From Morganella psychrotolerans (lineage in GTDB: Bacteria > Pseudomonadota > Gammaproteobacteria > Enterobacterales > Enterobacteriaceae): a stretch of 64,000 nt of DNA. This document shows positions 18,820 through 30,163 of the stretch, one piece after another. The stretch covers positions 124,001 through 188,000 of the forward strand of contig NZ_LZEW01000031.1 of NCBI RefSeq assembly GCF_001676155.1. Reading direction: 5' to 3'. The notes beneath the pieces were generated by a model, which saw only the letters and a program-made list of their open reading frames with translations, searched no databases and was not told the DNA's origin. Position numbers and translations under genes: made by a program. Positions within the stretch are counted from its first letter, which is position 1; every line of letters starts with the position of its first letter.

Positions 18820-19926
18820 TTACGGCGGAAAAACTATTTTTATGGCTGAGACGCTATTGCTGTTTTTGCAAAACTTCACGCCTTTATCCGGGAAGTCGGT
18901 AAAAAGTCCTTCTGCACCGGCTTTGTTATAAATGACATCAAATAACTGGTCGACATTTTCCGCATACGGCGGCAGGGCATCCGCGCGGACAGTAAACGGG
19001 TGAATAGCCAGGTGGCTGTTGTGAGCATCCTGTGCCATCGGCGTCAGTGTGATATGACCGGCTTTGGAATCTTTATTGATAAGCATGTGATAATCAGGTC
19101 CGATTCCGTCCGCGTAAGTTGCGATTTTGCTCATCGCCCCCGGCGCCATCATCCAGTCATAATTATAATTTACCCACTTACCGTCAGCATTCTGCTCAAA
19201 CGTTTCCTGCCAGTCGGTGTAAGCGATAAGCTGCACCAGTTTTACGTCCATCCCCATTTCCGGCAGCAGTTCCTGTTTAATCCGTTTCAGCTCATTCGGA
19301 TCAAAACATTGCAGGTAAACCGGGGAATCTTTAGTCTGATAACCATAGTCTTTCAGCACTGACAGCACTTTGCGGGTGATATCTTTGCCTTCCTGGCGAT
19401 GGAACCACGGCGCTTTGATTTCAGGGTAAATGCCGATATTTTTCCCGGTTGAATGATTCAGACCCTGAATAAACTCCAGCTCTTCCTGAAAAGAGTGAAT
19501 ACGGAAATCTGATTTTCCCATCGGGAAACGACCAGGGTAGTTCTGTACCTGTTTACCGTCTTTGATATCAAACCCTTCAGTGAATTTCAGGGATTTGATT
19601 TCCGCGAGGGTGAAATCGATAGCATAATAACGACCATCCGCCCGCGCTCTGTCCGGGAAACGCTGAGCCACGTCGGTTACGCGATCCAGATAATGATCAT
19701 GCAGAACGACCAGTTCGTCGTCTTTGGTCATCACCAGATCCTGCTCCAGATAATCCGCACCCTGAGCATAAGCCAGCGCTTTGGCGGGCAGTGTATGCTC
19801 CGGCAGATAACCGCTGGCACCCCGGTGGGCAATCACGATTTTACTGTCAGCCGCAAAAGCGGCGGTACTGCAAAATACAGCGCCCGCAAGGGCGCTGATA
19901 ATACAAAACTGACGGGACAAATTCAT
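18820..19926 (-). CDS. glpQ: Periplasmic glycerophosphodiester phosphodiesterase
   Basis: Hydrolyses glycerophosphodiesters to glycerol 3-phosphate and alcohol in the periplasm, feeding GlpT. A signal peptide (MNLSRQFCIISALAGAVFCS...AFA-AD) is followed by the GDPD domain: IAHRGASGYLPEHT, then DYLEQDLVMTKDDELVVLHD with catalytic acidic and His residues, and GIYPEIK. The start was set at MNLSRQF. A longer in-frame start at 19965 lies inside an ERIC-like repeat and would spoil the signal peptide. The 3' end (IKIVFPP) overlaps the shoulder of the terminator. It is probably co-transcribed from glpT upstream. Confidence 0.95.
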   Translation of the reverse strand: MNLSRQFCIISALAGAVFCSTAAFAADSKIVIAHRGASGYLPEHTLPAKALAYAQGADYLEQDLVMTKDDELVVLHDHYLDRVTDVAQRFPDRARADGRYYAIDFTLAEIKSLKFTEGFDIKDGKQVQNYPGRFPMGKSDFRIHSFQEELEFIQGLNHSTGKNIGIYPEIKAPWFHRQEGKDITRKVLSVLKDYGYQTKDSPVYLQCFDPNELKRIKQELLPEMGMDVKLVQLIAYTDWQETFEQNADGKWVNYNYDWMMAPGAMSKIATYADGIGPDYHMLINKDSKAGHITLTPMAQDAHNSHLAIHPFTVRADALPPYAENVDQLFDVIYNKAGAEGLFTDFPDKGVKFCKNSNSVSAIKIVFPP

Positions 19927-19950
19927 AACGGGGTTCTCCTTAACAAAATG

Positions 19951-20011
19951 TATACCCAACGTCATTCAGGATGCAGCCAACGAACCTGCAGTTTGAATGA
20001 ATAAGGGTATA
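19951..20011. repeat. ERIC-like repeat, short form, between glpT and glpQ
   Basis: TATACCCAACGTCATTCAGG ... GAATAAGGGTATA. It lies inside the putative glpTQ transcript, so it would be transcribed as a hairpin. Confidence 0.85.
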
Positions 20012-20018
20012 TCCGTTA

Positions 20019-21371
20019 TTATGCCTTTGCGTTGATGGCATCTTCATGATGCTTTTTCTCACCGCGCATGACAACGAACAGTAAGACCACGGCGAGCACG
20101 CTGCCGCCAATCATTACACCGAATCCGCCATCCCAGCCGAAATAATCGACAGTGAAACCAACAATGGTACTGGCTGCCACGGAGCCGCCAAGGTAACCGA
20201 ACAGACCGGTAAAGCCTGCTGCTGTCCCTGCTGCTTTTTTCGGGGCGAGTTCAAGAGCATGTAAGCCGATAAGCATAACCGGTCCGTAAATCAGGAAACC
20301 GATGGTTATCATGCACGCGATATCAATGGATGGATTTCCCGGCGGGTTCAGCCAGAATACAACAGTGGCGATTGTCACCAGGGTCATAAAGAACATGCCG
20401 GTAGCACCACGGTTACCTTTGAAGACTTTATCTGACATCCAGCCGCAGAGCAGTGTCCCCGGGATACCTGCCCATTCATATAAGAAATAAGCGACAGAAT
20501 AGCCTTTGATATCGAAATGTTTAACTTCCTGTAAATAGGTCGGTGACCAGTCGAGCACACCATAACGCAGGAGATAAACAAAGACGTTGGCGATAGCGAT
20601 ATACCACAATAATTTGTTCGGCAGAATATATTGCATGAAGATCTGTTTTGCGGTCAGTTCTTCTTCACTTTTCGCCGTGTAATCATCGGGATAATCATTT
20701 TTATATTCTTCAATCGGTGGCAGACCACAGGATTGTGGGGTATCGCGCATTAACGCGAACGCAAACAGCGCCACCAGAATGGCGGCAAAAGCCGGCATAT
20801 AGAATGCGGATTTCCAGTCACCAAACCAATACATTCCCAGCAGCATCAGCATTGGCGGTAAACCACCACCGACGTTATGTGCGCAGTTCCAGACGGAGAC
20901 AATACCGCCGCGCTCTTTCTGGGACCACCAGTGAACCATGGTGCGCCCGCACGGCGGCCAGCCCATCCCCTGGAACCACCCGCAGATAAATAACAGCATA
21001 AACATCACCCAGATACTGGATGTTGCCCACGGCACAAACCCCATAATCAGCATAATGGCGGAGGCGAGGATAAGCCCGGTCGCGAGAAAATAACGCGGGT
21101 TTGCGCGATCCGAAAAGGAGCCCATGATAAATTTGGATAACCCGTAAGCGATTGAAATCGCAGACAGCGCTGTCCCCAGTTCACCCCGGGTAAACCCTTG
21201 CTCAATCAGGTGTGGCATCGCCAGCCCGAAGTTTTTCCGCACCAGATAATAGGCGGCATAGCCAAAAAATATCCCTATAAAGATCTGCCAGCGTAAGCGG
21301 CGGTATGTCGGATCAATACGATCATTGCTGAGCCGCTTAATATGTGGCGCAGGTTTAAACAGGCTTAGCAT
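20019..21371 (-). CDS. glpT: Glycerol-3-phosphate:phosphate antiporter
   Basis: Inner-membrane MFS organophosphate antiporter importing glycerol 3-phosphate (also the route of fosfomycin). It has 450 residues, 12 membrane segments and the family motif [20 protein letters not shown]. The substrate-binding Arg in [13 protein letters not shown] and [10 protein letters not shown] are present. Upstream is a CRP-like site and an ERIC-like repeat. glpQ follows in the same direction 92 bp downstream. Confidence 0.97.
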   Translation of the reverse strand: MLSLFKPAPHIKRLSNDRIDPTYRRLRWQIFIGIFFGYAAYYLVRKNFGLAMPHLIEQGFTRGELGTALSAISIAYGLSKFIMGSFSDRANPRYFLATGLILASAIMLIMGFVPWATSSIWVMFMLLFICGWFQGMGWPPCGRTMVHWWSQKERGGIVSVWNCAHNVGGGLPPMLMLLGMYWFGDWKSAFYMPAFAAILVALFAFALMRDTPQSCGLPPIEEYKNDYPDDYTAKSEEELTAKQIFMQYILPNKLLWYIAIANVFVYLLRYGVLDWSPTYLQEVKHFDIKGYSVAYFLYEWAGIPGTLLCGWMSDKVFKGNRGATGMFFMTLVTIATVVFWLNPPGNPSIDIACMITIGFLIYGPVMLIGLHALELAPKKAAGTAAGFTGLFGYLGGSVAASTIVGFTVDYFGWDGGFGVMIGGSVLAVVLLFVVMRGEKKHHEDAINAKA

Positions 21372-21408
21372 ATGCGTCTCCTTCGCTAAGATTTTTTATT
21401 AATTAGTT

Positions 21409-21532
21409 ATACTCGTCATACTTCAGGATGCCTGTGTGTTGACTGCGCTCAGCCCGCCTGGTCACATACTTATGTATGCTCCCCGGCGGTCAGAGCTTGT
21501 CGCCTGCATGCATCCGGAATTATTTAGAGTAT
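21409..21532. repeat. ERIC-like repeat, full length, variant with private ends
   Basis: Core TGGTCACATACTTATGTATG then CTCCCCGGCGG. The ends ATACTCG / GAGTAT pair with each other but differ from the ends of other copies. It lies in the glpT leader or promoter region. Confidence 0.75.
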
Positions 21533-21618
21533 GTAACGGTATCCCGGCATGATGACCGATTTTTCCGTTATTAATTTTCCTTTGCGGGCGAATAATATTC
21601 GTTTTTGTTCGTTATTAC

Positions 21619-21634
21619 TGTGAATCACGGCACA
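21619..21634. promoter_or_regulatory. Candidate CRP site upstream of glpT
   Basis: TGTGA-ATCACG-GCACA, nine of ten match to the TGTGA-N6-TCACA consensus. Catabolite control of glpTQ by CRP is known in E. coli. Confidence 0.5.
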
Positions 21635-21788
21635 CAGTGTTACATATTGATTACACACAGTGATTTTTTGTGATCAATGATCGGTATTTATAGGTTTAAT
21701 CTGTTTTTATTGGTCGGTATCGGGTCTGGCGGGGTTTTGTTCTGTGGGTGACTATTTATTTCGCGCATTATTTATTTAGCGCATTCTT

Positions 21789-21849
21789 TATACCCAACGT
21801 CATTCAAGGTGCAGTCAACGAACCTGCGGTTTGAATGAATAAGGGTATA
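21789..21849. repeat. ERIC-like repeat, short form
   Basis: TATACCCAACGTCATTCAAG ... GAATAAGGGTATA, between the glpT promoter region and the glpK terminator. Confidence 0.85.
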
Positions 21850-21856
21850 GTAAATA

Positions 21857-21883
21857 AAAAAAACCGCCGGTATGAACCGGCGG
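21857..21883 (-). terminator. Terminator after glpK
   Basis: On the minus strand CCGCCGGT-TCAT-ACCGGCGG followed by eight T. Confidence 0.85.
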
Positions 21884-21917
21884 CAAAGTAAAGAATAAAA
21901 CAACAGAAAACAGAGGA

Positions 21918-23445
<1,528 letters not shown>

Positions 23446-23501
23446 ATTAAAACCTATTTAATTTTTGAGTGAACAAACACGCGGTAATGTACCGTACGCG
23501 A

Positions 23502-24320
23502 TTATTTTTCATCCTTGATTTCACACACTTCACAAGGCAGATGGCGGCCGATCAGTTTGCGGTAACCAAACGCGCCGAGTAATCCGCCGACAACCGGGGC
23601 CAGCAGAGGGACAAGAAAATACGGGATATCACGCCCGCCGGTGAAGGCAATATCTCCCCAGCCACCCAGGTAAGCAACCACTTTAGGGCCAAAGTCACGA
23701 GCCGGGTTCAGGGCAAAGCCGGTCAGCGGTCCGAATGAACCGCCGATAACGGCAATCAGCAGACCGATCAGCAGCGGGGCGAGCGGACCGCGCGGTACGC
23801 CGTTGCCATCATCTGTCAGCGCAAGGATAAGGCAGACGAGGATAGCGGCGATCACTACTTCAATAAAGAAAGCCTGACCGACACTGACAGGCGCTGCCGG
23901 ATAGGTTGAGAATACTCCGGCGGTAAAGAGGCTTTCCTGTGTGCCACGGACAATATGGTGTACCTGGTCATAATCAAGGAAGACATTGTAATACATGGCA
24001 TAAACCAGCGCGGCGGCGGCAAACCCGCCGAGAAACTGCGCCACAATGTAAGGCAGTACTTTGCGGCGCTCAAAGCAGGCAAACAGCCAGAGTGCCAGCG
24101 TTACCGCCGGGTTCAGATGCGCCCCGGAGATAGCGGCAGTCAGATAAACAGCGAGTGCAACGCCCAGCCCCCAGATAATACTTACTTCCCATAATCCCAG
24201 TTGCGCTCCGGCAATGCGGGCAGCCGCCACGCAGCCTAAACCAAAGAAGACCAGTAATGCTGTACCCATAAATTCGGAGAGGCATTGCCCGAAGAGGGTA
24301 GGAGATTTCATTAGACTCAT
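23502..24320 (-). CDS. glpF: Glycerol facilitator (aquaglyceroporin)
   Basis: Inner-membrane channel for glycerol, first gene of glpFK. The 272-residue protein has six membrane segments and the two NPA half-helix motifs, SGAHLNPAVT at 65-74 and GFALNPARDFGP at 200-211. The Asp after the second NPAR is the aquaglyceroporin form. A second in-frame ATG three codons downstream is an alternative start. Confidence 0.96.
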   Translation of the reverse strand: MSLMKSPTLFGQCLSEFMGTALLVFFGLGCVAAARIAGAQLGLWEVSIIWGLGVALAVYLTAAISGAHLNPAVTLALWLFACFERRKVLPYIVAQFLGGFAAAALVYAMYYNVFLDYDQVHHIVRGTQESLFTAGVFSTYPAAPVSVGQAFFIEVVIAAILVCLILALTDDGNGVPRGPLAPLLIGLLIAVIGGSFGPLTGFALNPARDFGPKVVAYLGGWGDIAFTGGRDIPYFLVPLLAPVVGGLLGAFGYRKLIGRHLPCEVCEIKDEK

Positions 24321-24390
24321 AGTATCAATCCTGATAATGCAGAGAAGGTGAAATAAGTGTGAATTATTAACAAATCATGTTCTTCGTGTA

Positions 24391-24406
24391 TCAGACATAT
24401 GTCTGA
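24391..24406. promoter_or_regulatory. 16-bp perfect palindrome in the glpF upstream region
   Basis: TCAGACATATGTCTGA, 70-85 bp upstream of glpF. No regulator is assigned. Nearby TGTGA sequences (24370s and 24407-24413) could be CRP half-sites. The spacer up to zapB (24321-24634) holds no gene. Confidence 0.3.
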
Positions 24407-24634
24407 GTGTGAATTTATCGTTAATGAGCGGAAACGAGAAATAACGAAATCAAAATCTGCGTGTCCCGTCAACAAATTGAGCGATTTCGCTTATTTTATA
24501 ACAAATGAACAACAAAGAACCGTGATAACAGCCGGATTTTATTCTGCGGAAGAATGAGGAATACACGGGATGTGACTGGACACATTGATAACACCTACTT
24601 ACAATCAGTGCATCGCTTACATGGAGGACGCAAG

Positions 24635-24877
24635 ATGTCATTTGAAGTATTTGAAAAGCTGGAAGCAAAAGTCCAGCAGGCAATCGACACCATCACACTG
24701 TTACAGATGGAAATCGACGAATTAAAAGAAACAAACACTAACCTCAACCGGGAAGTGCAGAATGCAACGGGTCAGCATGAAACGCTGGTACGTGAGAATG
24801 AGCAGCTGAAGCAGGAACTGAACGGCTGGCAGGAGCGTCTGAGAGCGTTGTTGGGTCGTATGGATGACGTCCAATAA
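24635..24877 (+). CDS. zapB: Cell division protein ZapB
   Basis: Small cytoplasmic coiled-coil protein that joins ZapA/FtsZ at the Z-ring. The 80 residues form almost entirely one heptad-repeat coiled coil ([18 protein letters not shown], then long Glu/Gln/Leu-rich stretches). The start is the ATG following GGAGG at 24622-24626; upstream in-frame codons do not belong to the family. An ERIC-like repeat starts at the stop codon. Confidence 0.95.
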   Translation: MSFEVFEKLEAKVQQAIDTITLLQMEIDELKETNTNLNREVQNATGQHETLVRENEQLKQELNGWQERLRALLGRMDDVQ

Positions 24878-25004
24878 TTACGCGTCATCCTTCGCTCTGT
24901 GGCTGCGTTGGCTTTGTTCGTCCGCCCCGGTCACATACTGATGTATGCTCCTGGGGCCGTCCTCACTTCGCCGCCTTGTCACAGAACGAATGATTTAGCG
25001 TAAT
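24877..25004. repeat. ERIC-like repeat, full length, first of a tandem pair
   Basis: Ends ATTACGC / GCGTAAT are mutually complementary. Core GGTCACATACTGATGTATGC then TCCTGGGG is nearly the ERIC1R sequence. Confidence 0.8.
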
Positions 25005-25130
25005 CTGCGCGTCATCCTTCGCTCTGTGGCTGCGTTGGCTTTGTTCAGCTACCCCGGTCACATACTTGTGTATGCTCCCGGGGATATCTTCACTTCGCCG
25101 CCTTGCCACAAAACGAATGATTTAGCGCAG
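25005..25130. repeat. ERIC-like repeat, full length, second of a tandem pair
   Basis: Ends CTGCGCG / GCGCAG pair with each other. The inside is about 90% like the preceding copy. The two are directly adjacent in the same orientation, between zapB and the rraA terminator. Confidence 0.8.
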
Positions 25131-25230
25131 TGTTTGAATAAGTTAATGTGCGGCGGGAAGTTAATCCGGTTTTCGGTGGTGAGTTGTTAAGCTTGTTCTG
25201 AAAATGGGTAGCATCTGCGTCAGAAATGCA

Positions 25231-25253
25231 AAAGGGCGGAATATCCGCCCTTT
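25231..25253. terminator. Terminator between zapB and rraA
   Basis: AAAGGGCGGA / TCCGCCCTTT stem followed by T on the plus strand and T (as A on plus) on the minus strand. Confidence 0.85.
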
Positions 25254-25280
25254 TTGGTGTTTGTGTTCCGCGAATGTTAA

Positions 25281-25829
25281 TTAATTTGCGGTAAGTTCAT
25301 CTTCACCGTCTTCATCATCGTTTTCTTCATCATCTTCCGGTGCGTCCAGCGGGACGTCAGATAAGATGATCCCGGTATTATCTGCATACAGATAATCGCC
25401 GGAGAAGAATGTCACGCCACCGAAATTGACGCGGATATCACTCTCGCCGATGCCTTCAGAAGCACATCCGGCCGGGATTGCCGCCATTGCCTGGATACCG
25501 ATATCCAGCTCAGACAGGTCATCAACCTGACGGACAGCACCATAGAGCACAATTCCTTCCCATCCGTTCTGTACTGCGAGAAACGCCAGCTCTGCATCAA
25601 TCAATGCGCGACGGACAGAACCGCCTCCGTCGATAAGCAGGATGCGTCCTTCTCCGTTTTCTTCCAGGAGATCAAAGAGCAGTCCGTTATCTTCGAAACA
25701 CTTAACGGTGGTAATTTGTCCCCCGAATGATGAACATCCCCCGAAGTTGGAAAACAGGGGTTCAACGACATTCACATTTTCCTGGTAAATGTCACAAAGC
25801 TCGGAGGTGTCGAAGGTATCATTTTTCAT
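25281..25829 (-). CDS. rraA: Ribonuclease E activity regulator RraA with acidic C-terminal tail
   Basis: Binds the scaffold region of RNase E and lowers its activity. Residues 1-160 match RraA throughout ([56 protein letters not shown]). The protein has 182 residues, about 21 more than E. coli RraA. The extra part is a tail of almost only Asp, Glu and Asn ([18 protein letters not shown]). No frameshift is visible, so the tail seems real. menA lies 128 bp upstream in the same direction. Confidence 0.95.
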   Translation of the reverse strand: MKNDTFDTSELCDIYQENVNVVEPLFSNFGGCSSFGGQITTVKCFEDNGLLFDLLEENGEGRILLIDGGGSVRRALIDAELAFLAVQNGWEGIVLYGAVRQVDDLSELDIGIQAMAAIPAGCASEGIGESDIRVNFGGVTFFSGDYLYADNTGIILSDVPLDAPEDDEENDDEDGEDELTAN

Positions 25830-25957
25830 AGGATTTTATGTCTGGTTGCTGCCGGATAGGATCAGTATAGCCCCTTCCTGCTGCTGTTTGCAAAATCAAC
25901 AGCAGGCCGCTTTCCGATCTGAATCAAGGAAGCGGCATATTTCGGCGTATTCTGTGT

Positions 25958-26887
25958 TTACAGGCGCGACCACACAAGCCCGGCTGAAAATAATATATTC
26001 ACCAGCAGTGCGGCTTTAACCATTTGCTCCAGCAACGGGCGCATTCCTACGGCACTCATATCACCCAGTACCCGTCTGATATGCATGAACAGAACCGGTG
26101 CGGAGAGCAGGAACAGCCAACTGTGCCAGCTATGCATGTACAGCAGGGTGAAGAGAATAAGGCAGAGAAACGCACTAATAATCAATGCAGTATGGTAATG
26201 GCGCGACTTGAGCGGTCCCAGTCGGACAGCCAGGGTATTTTTACCGGCAATAATATCATTTTCGATATCACGCATATTATTGATATTCAGTACAGCAACG
26301 GATAACAGACCACAGGCGGTTGCCGGCAGGATGGTCAGTGAACTGAAATGACCCGCCTGAAGGTAGTAAGCGCCGATAACACTCAGCCAGCCGAAGAAAA
26401 TAAGCACTGAAACATCGCCCAGCCCGAGATAGCCATAAGGTTTTTTCCCGACGGTATAGGTGATAGCGGCGATAATTGCAGCAACACCCAGCCCCAGAAA
26501 GCCGACAATATCTTCCGGTTTTTCACAGGCGACAATAATCAGAGCCAGTCCGGAAAGACAGGCGAGGGTGACGGTCAGGATCAGCGCTTTTTTCATCTGT
26601 GCGGCGGTGATAATGCCTTTTTGCATGCCCCGCAGCGGTCCGAGGCGGGCTTCGGTATCACTGCCTTTTATCGCATCACCGTAATCATTTGCCAGATTCG
26701 AGAGAATTTGCAGAATACCGGTTGTGATAAGTGCCAGCAGTGCGACCGGAAATTTAAAATGACCGGTCCAGTATGCCAGCGCCGAGCCGGTAATAATGGC
26801 AATTACCCCGAGAGGTAATGTCTTGGGCCGCAGGCTTTCTAACCAGGCTTGGGTACGACTGACCACAGGTGGGGCGGTGACTGACAT
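25958..26887 (-). CDS. menA: 1,4-dihydroxy-2-naphthoate octaprenyltransferase
   Basis: Membrane prenyltransferase that attaches the octaprenyl chain in menaquinone synthesis. It has 309 residues with eight to nine membrane helices and the UbiA-family aspartate motifs: NLANDYGDAIKGSDTEAR (first Asp-rich) and NNMRDIENDIIAGKNTLAVRLG (second). Start MSVTAPPVVSRTQAWLESLRPKTLP. It precedes rraA as in E. coli. Confidence 0.95.
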   Translation of the reverse strand: MSVTAPPVVSRTQAWLESLRPKTLPLGVIAIITGSALAYWTGHFKFPVALLALITTGILQILSNLANDYGDAIKGSDTEARLGPLRGMQKGIITAAQMKKALILTVTLACLSGLALIIVACEKPEDIVGFLGLGVAAIIAAITYTVGKKPYGYLGLGDVSVLIFFGWLSVIGAYYLQAGHFSSLTILPATACGLLSVAVLNINNMRDIENDIIAGKNTLAVRLGPLKSRHYHTALIISAFLCLILFTLLYMHSWHSWLFLLSAPVLFMHIRRVLGDMSAVGMRPLLEQMVKAALLVNILFSAGLVWSRL

Positions 26888-26942
26888 TGACGCTCACTTA
26901 CTTTTTTCAGAATTTGATAGTAACGACAAAAATAATGGGAGA

Positions 26943-27068
26943 TATACCCTTATTCATTCAAACTGCAGGTTCGTTGGCTGCATTCATCCAGCCGGGTCAC
27001 ATACTTATGTATGCTCCCCGTCTGTCTTCTCTTGCCGCCTGCCTGCATCTTGAATGACGTTGGGTATA
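26943..27068. repeat. ERIC-like repeat, full length (126 bp)
   Basis: TATACCCTTATTCATTCAAA ... GGGTCACATACTTATGTATG ... GAATGACGTTGGGTATA. This is the archetype of the family in this window. Confidence 0.88.
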
Positions 27069-27142
27069 AATATCCCCCATTATTGTCTTTTATTTCAGAC
27101 CGCCGGACGTATATCACCGGGCGGTCTGAATGACATTGAGTC

Positions 27143-27268
27143 TATACCCTTATTCATTCAAACTGCAGGTTCGTTGGCGGCACTCATCCAGCCGGGTCAC
27201 ATACTTATGTATGCTCCCCGTCTGTCTTCCCTTGCTGCCTGCCTGCATCTTGAATGATGTTGGGTATA
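27143..27268. repeat. ERIC-like repeat, full length (126 bp)
   Basis: A second copy, about 95% identical to and in the same orientation as the one at 26943, 74 bp away. Together the pair fills the hslU-menA gap, which has no gene. Confidence 0.88.
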
Positions 27269-27280
27269 ATTATTATCGAA

Positions 27281-28615
27281 TTACAGAATAAAGCGACTTA
27301 AATCTTCATCAGCAACCAGCTGATCCAGATGATCTTTCACATATTCTGCATTGATCTCAATGGATTGCCCCTGTATTTCACTGGCATTGTAGGAAATATC
27401 TTCTATTAATCGTTCCAGCACCGTATGCAAACGACGGGCACCGATATTTTCGGTGGTTTCATTCACCTGCCATGCAGACTCTGCAATTTTACGGATGCCA
27501 TCAGTCGTAAAGGAGATATTCACGCCTTCTGTCGCCAGCAGGGCTTTGTACTGTACCGTCAGTGAGGCATTCGGTTCAGTCAGGATACGTTCAAAATCTT
27601 CCGTGGTTAATGCCTGTAACTCCACACGGATTGGCAGACGACCCTGTAACTCAGGGATAAGGTCTGACGGGCTGGATACCTGGAATGCACCGGATGCGAT
27701 AAACAGAATGTGATCTGTTTTTACCATGCCGTGCTTGGTGGAGACAGTACAGCCTTCAACCAGCGGCAGCAGGTCGCGCTGAACACCTTCACGGGAAACA
27801 TCCGGACCGGAGGACTGACCGCCGCGCTTACAGATTTTATCGATTTCATCGACAAACACGATCCCGTGCTGTTCGACGGCTTCAATTGCCTGCTCTTTCA
27901 GCTCTTCCGGATTGACCAGTTTTGCGGCTTCTTCTTCGATAAGCAATTTGAAGGCTTCTTTGATCTTCATTTTGCGAGGTTTTTGTTTCTGTCCGGCGAG
28001 GTTCTGGAACATGGACTGTAACTGATTCGTCATCTCTTCCATGCCGGGAGGCGCCATAATTTCAACACCCATTGAGGATGCAGAGACTTCAATTTCAATC
28101 TCTTTGTCATCCAGCTGACCTTCACGCAGTTTTTTGCGGAATGCCTGGCGGGCAGTTGATGGCTCAGCCGGGCTGTCGGTCTGTCCCCAGTTATTTTTCG
28201 CCGGCGGAATCAGCACATCCAGAATACGCTCTTCTGCCATTTCTTCGGCACGGTGGCGATTTTTCTCAATGGATTGCATACGCACCATTTTGATGGCGGA
28301 ATCGGTCAGGTCACGGATAATGGAATCGACTTCCTTACCCACATAACCGACTTCAGTAAATTTAGTGGCTTCCACTTTAATAAACGGCGCATTCGCCAGC
28401 TTTGCCAGACGACGGGCAATTTCTGTTTTACCGACACCGGTCGGACCTATCATCAGAATATTTTTCGGCGTCACTTCGTGGCGCAGCTCAGCATCAAGCT
28501 GCATACGGCGCCAGCGGTTACGCAGTGCGATGGCAACGGCGCGTTTAGCTTTATCCTGCCCGATAATATGGTTATCAAGCTCACTGACGATTTCGCGTGG
28601 AGTCATTTCAGACAT
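27281..28615 (-). CDS. hslU: HslU, ATPase subunit of the HslUV protease
   Basis: AAA+ hexamer that unfolds substrates for HslV. It has 444 residues: Walker A GPTGVGKT at 57-64, the inserted I-domain around 110-240, Walker [10 protein letters not shown] near 250-258, sensor motifs, and the C-terminal LSRFIL whose tail docks into HslV. It lies 11 bp after hslV in one operon. Confidence 0.98.
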   Translation of the reverse strand: MSEMTPREIVSELDNHIIGQDKAKRAVAIALRNRWRRMQLDAELRHEVTPKNILMIGPTGVGKTEIARRLAKLANAPFIKVEATKFTEVGYVGKEVDSIIRDLTDSAIKMVRMQSIEKNRHRAEEMAEERILDVLIPPAKNNWGQTDSPAEPSTARQAFRKKLREGQLDDKEIEIEVSASSMGVEIMAPPGMEEMTNQLQSMFQNLAGQKQKPRKMKIKEAFKLLIEEEAAKLVNPEELKEQAIEAVEQHGIVFVDEIDKICKRGGQSSGPDVSREGVQRDLLPLVEGCTVSTKHGMVKTDHILFIASGAFQVSSPSDLIPELQGRLPIRVELQALTTEDFERILTEPNASLTVQYKALLATEGVNISFTTDGIRKIAESAWQVNETTENIGARRLHTVLERLIEDISYNASEIQGQSIEINAEYVKDHLDQLVADEDLSRFIL

Positions 28616-28626
28616 AAAATCGATCC

Positions 28627-29157
28627 TTATGATTTTGAAGATAATTCTTCAAAATTCTGATTATGGTTGGTGTAGATACAGATATCACCGGCGATAGTGA
28701 GAGCGCGCTCTGCGATTTCGCGGGCGCTCAGATCAGTGGTTTCCAGCATGGCGCGGGCAGCAGCCTGGGCGTACGGACCACCGGAACCAATGGCAATCAG
28801 ATCATTTTCAGGTTGGATAACATCGCCCTGGCCGGTGATGATCAGTGATGCAGTTTCATCTGCCACGGCCAGCAGCGCTTCTAATTTGCGCAGCATGCGG
28901 TCTGTCCGCCAGTCTTTTGCCAGCTCAACAGCGGCTTTTGTCAGGTGTCCCTGATGCATTTCAAGCTTGCGTTCAAACAGTTCAAAGAGTGTAAAGGCAT
29001 CTGCGGTGCCCCCGGCGAAACCGGCAATAACTTTGTCGTGATAGAGACGGCGGACTTTGCGGACATTACCTTTCATGACGGTATTACCCATTGTCGCCTG
29101 TCCATCACCACCAATTACGACCTGGCCATTACGGCGAACACTTACGATTGTTGTCAT
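28627..29157 (-). CDS. hslV: HslV, peptidase subunit of the HslUV protease
   Basis: Proteasome-like threonine peptidase. It has 176 residues. After Met removal the catalytic Thr is first ([20 protein letters not shown]). [17 protein letters not shown] and [11 protein letters not shown] are conserved. It is the first gene of hslVU, downstream of a sigma-32-type promoter. Confidence 0.98.
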   Translation of the reverse strand: MTTIVSVRRNGQVVIGGDGQATMGNTVMKGNVRKVRRLYHDKVIAGFAGGTADAFTLFELFERKLEMHQGHLTKAAVELAKDWRTDRMLRKLEALLAVADETASLIITGQGDVIQPENDLIAIGSGGPYAQAAARAMLETTDLSAREIAERALTIAGDICIYTNHNQNFEELSSKS

Positions 29158-29235
29158 GAATCAGCCCCTGGTTGTGCTAAAAAAAGATAGAGAGACACCG
29201 CAGGATTTGACCCGGTGGTGTCGAATTAACTTTAG

Positions 29236-29263
29236 ATATGGGGGAGGGTTGAAGGTTTTCAAC
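29236..29263 (-). promoter_or_regulatory. Sigma-32 heat-shock promoter of hslVU
   Basis: On the minus strand GTTGAAA, 13 bp, CCCCATAT, an almost perfect RpoH promoter 80 bp upstream of hslV. The -35 part overlaps the last codons of ftsN. Confidence 0.8.
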
Positions 29264-30075
29264 CCCCGGTGGAGCGAAGAATACAATTTGTTACACCGGC
29301 ATCAGAGGCACGGCTTTTGACAGATTGAGCAGCAGACTTATCATACGGTCCGAGCATTACCCGATACCAGCCACCGCCTTGTGAGACGCGGCTTTCAAGC
29401 CCGGAGAATGCAAGACTGGCGCGGACACTCTCCGCCTGCTCTGTTTCCCGGAATGACCCGCACTGGATTAACCAGCGCTCAGCTTCCGCTTTCGGTTTTT
29501 CCTGTACCGGCTGTGGTTTTGGTTTTTCAGCCGGTTTCTCCGCAACCAGTGGTGCGGTGCGCGGGGTGTCTGTCTGCATCCGCAGCGGCTGATTCGGCTC
29601 GGTGATAACTACCCTGGAGCGCGGTACTTCGCCATTTGCAGGCACACCCTGTAACTGAACCGGTGCCTGCTGCATATCGGATTGCATCTGCTCCAGTAAC
29701 TGGCGCTGTTCCTGCGTTAGTTTAGCACCCGGGTCTATCCGGTTTACCGGCGGCTGAGTGCTGTTGTAATACTGTTCCGGAACGCCCGCTTCACGGTTTT
29801 CCAGTTCTTTAATATAGCGCCAGCGCTCTTCCGGAATCGGCGGAAGCCCGTTATTTGTGCTCTGCTGATGTGCCGGAGGTAATGCACCAGCCGCATCCGA
29901 CGGATTTTTTTTGTTATGGACCAGATAAAAAAGTCCGCCGACAAAAAGGACAACCAGTGCCGCCGCAATGACTAACGTCGTAAAAGGGAGACCTTTAGCC
30001 TGACCTTTTTTCCGTGATTTACTTTTTTTTACGCGGTGCTGAGCGACCACGTCCCACATAATCTCGTTGTGCCAC
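29259..30075 (-). CDS. ftsN: Cell division protein FtsN (start region frameshifted by a homopolymer)
   Basis: Essential bitopic inner-membrane protein that triggers septal peptidoglycan synthesis. From the GTG at 30075 the frame reads MAQRDYVGRGRSAPRK, close to E. coli FtsN (MAQRDYVRRSQPAPSRRK). It then needs one A removed from the run at 30023-30030 to continue KSKSRKKGQAKGLP. The membrane segment is TLVIAAALVVLFVGGLFYLV near residues 30-50, followed by a Pro/Gln-rich linker. The C-terminal SPOR domain (WLIQCGSFRETEQAESVRASL ... read in parts) covers the last 75 residues. Corrected length 271 residues. Without the correction an artificial start (MWDVVAQHRVKK) appears. Confidence 0.93.
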
Positions 30076-30163
30076 TATTTCAATTCGCTAAATGAGTCGA
30101 CTAAGGAAACGTAAGAAAATATCTTATTCAGCCTTACATGTTACTGAATATGGCGGTTTTTGC

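Noticed and set aside
19927-19965. Longer glpQ start.
   Set aside because: It lies in an ERIC-like repeat and would bury the signal peptide.
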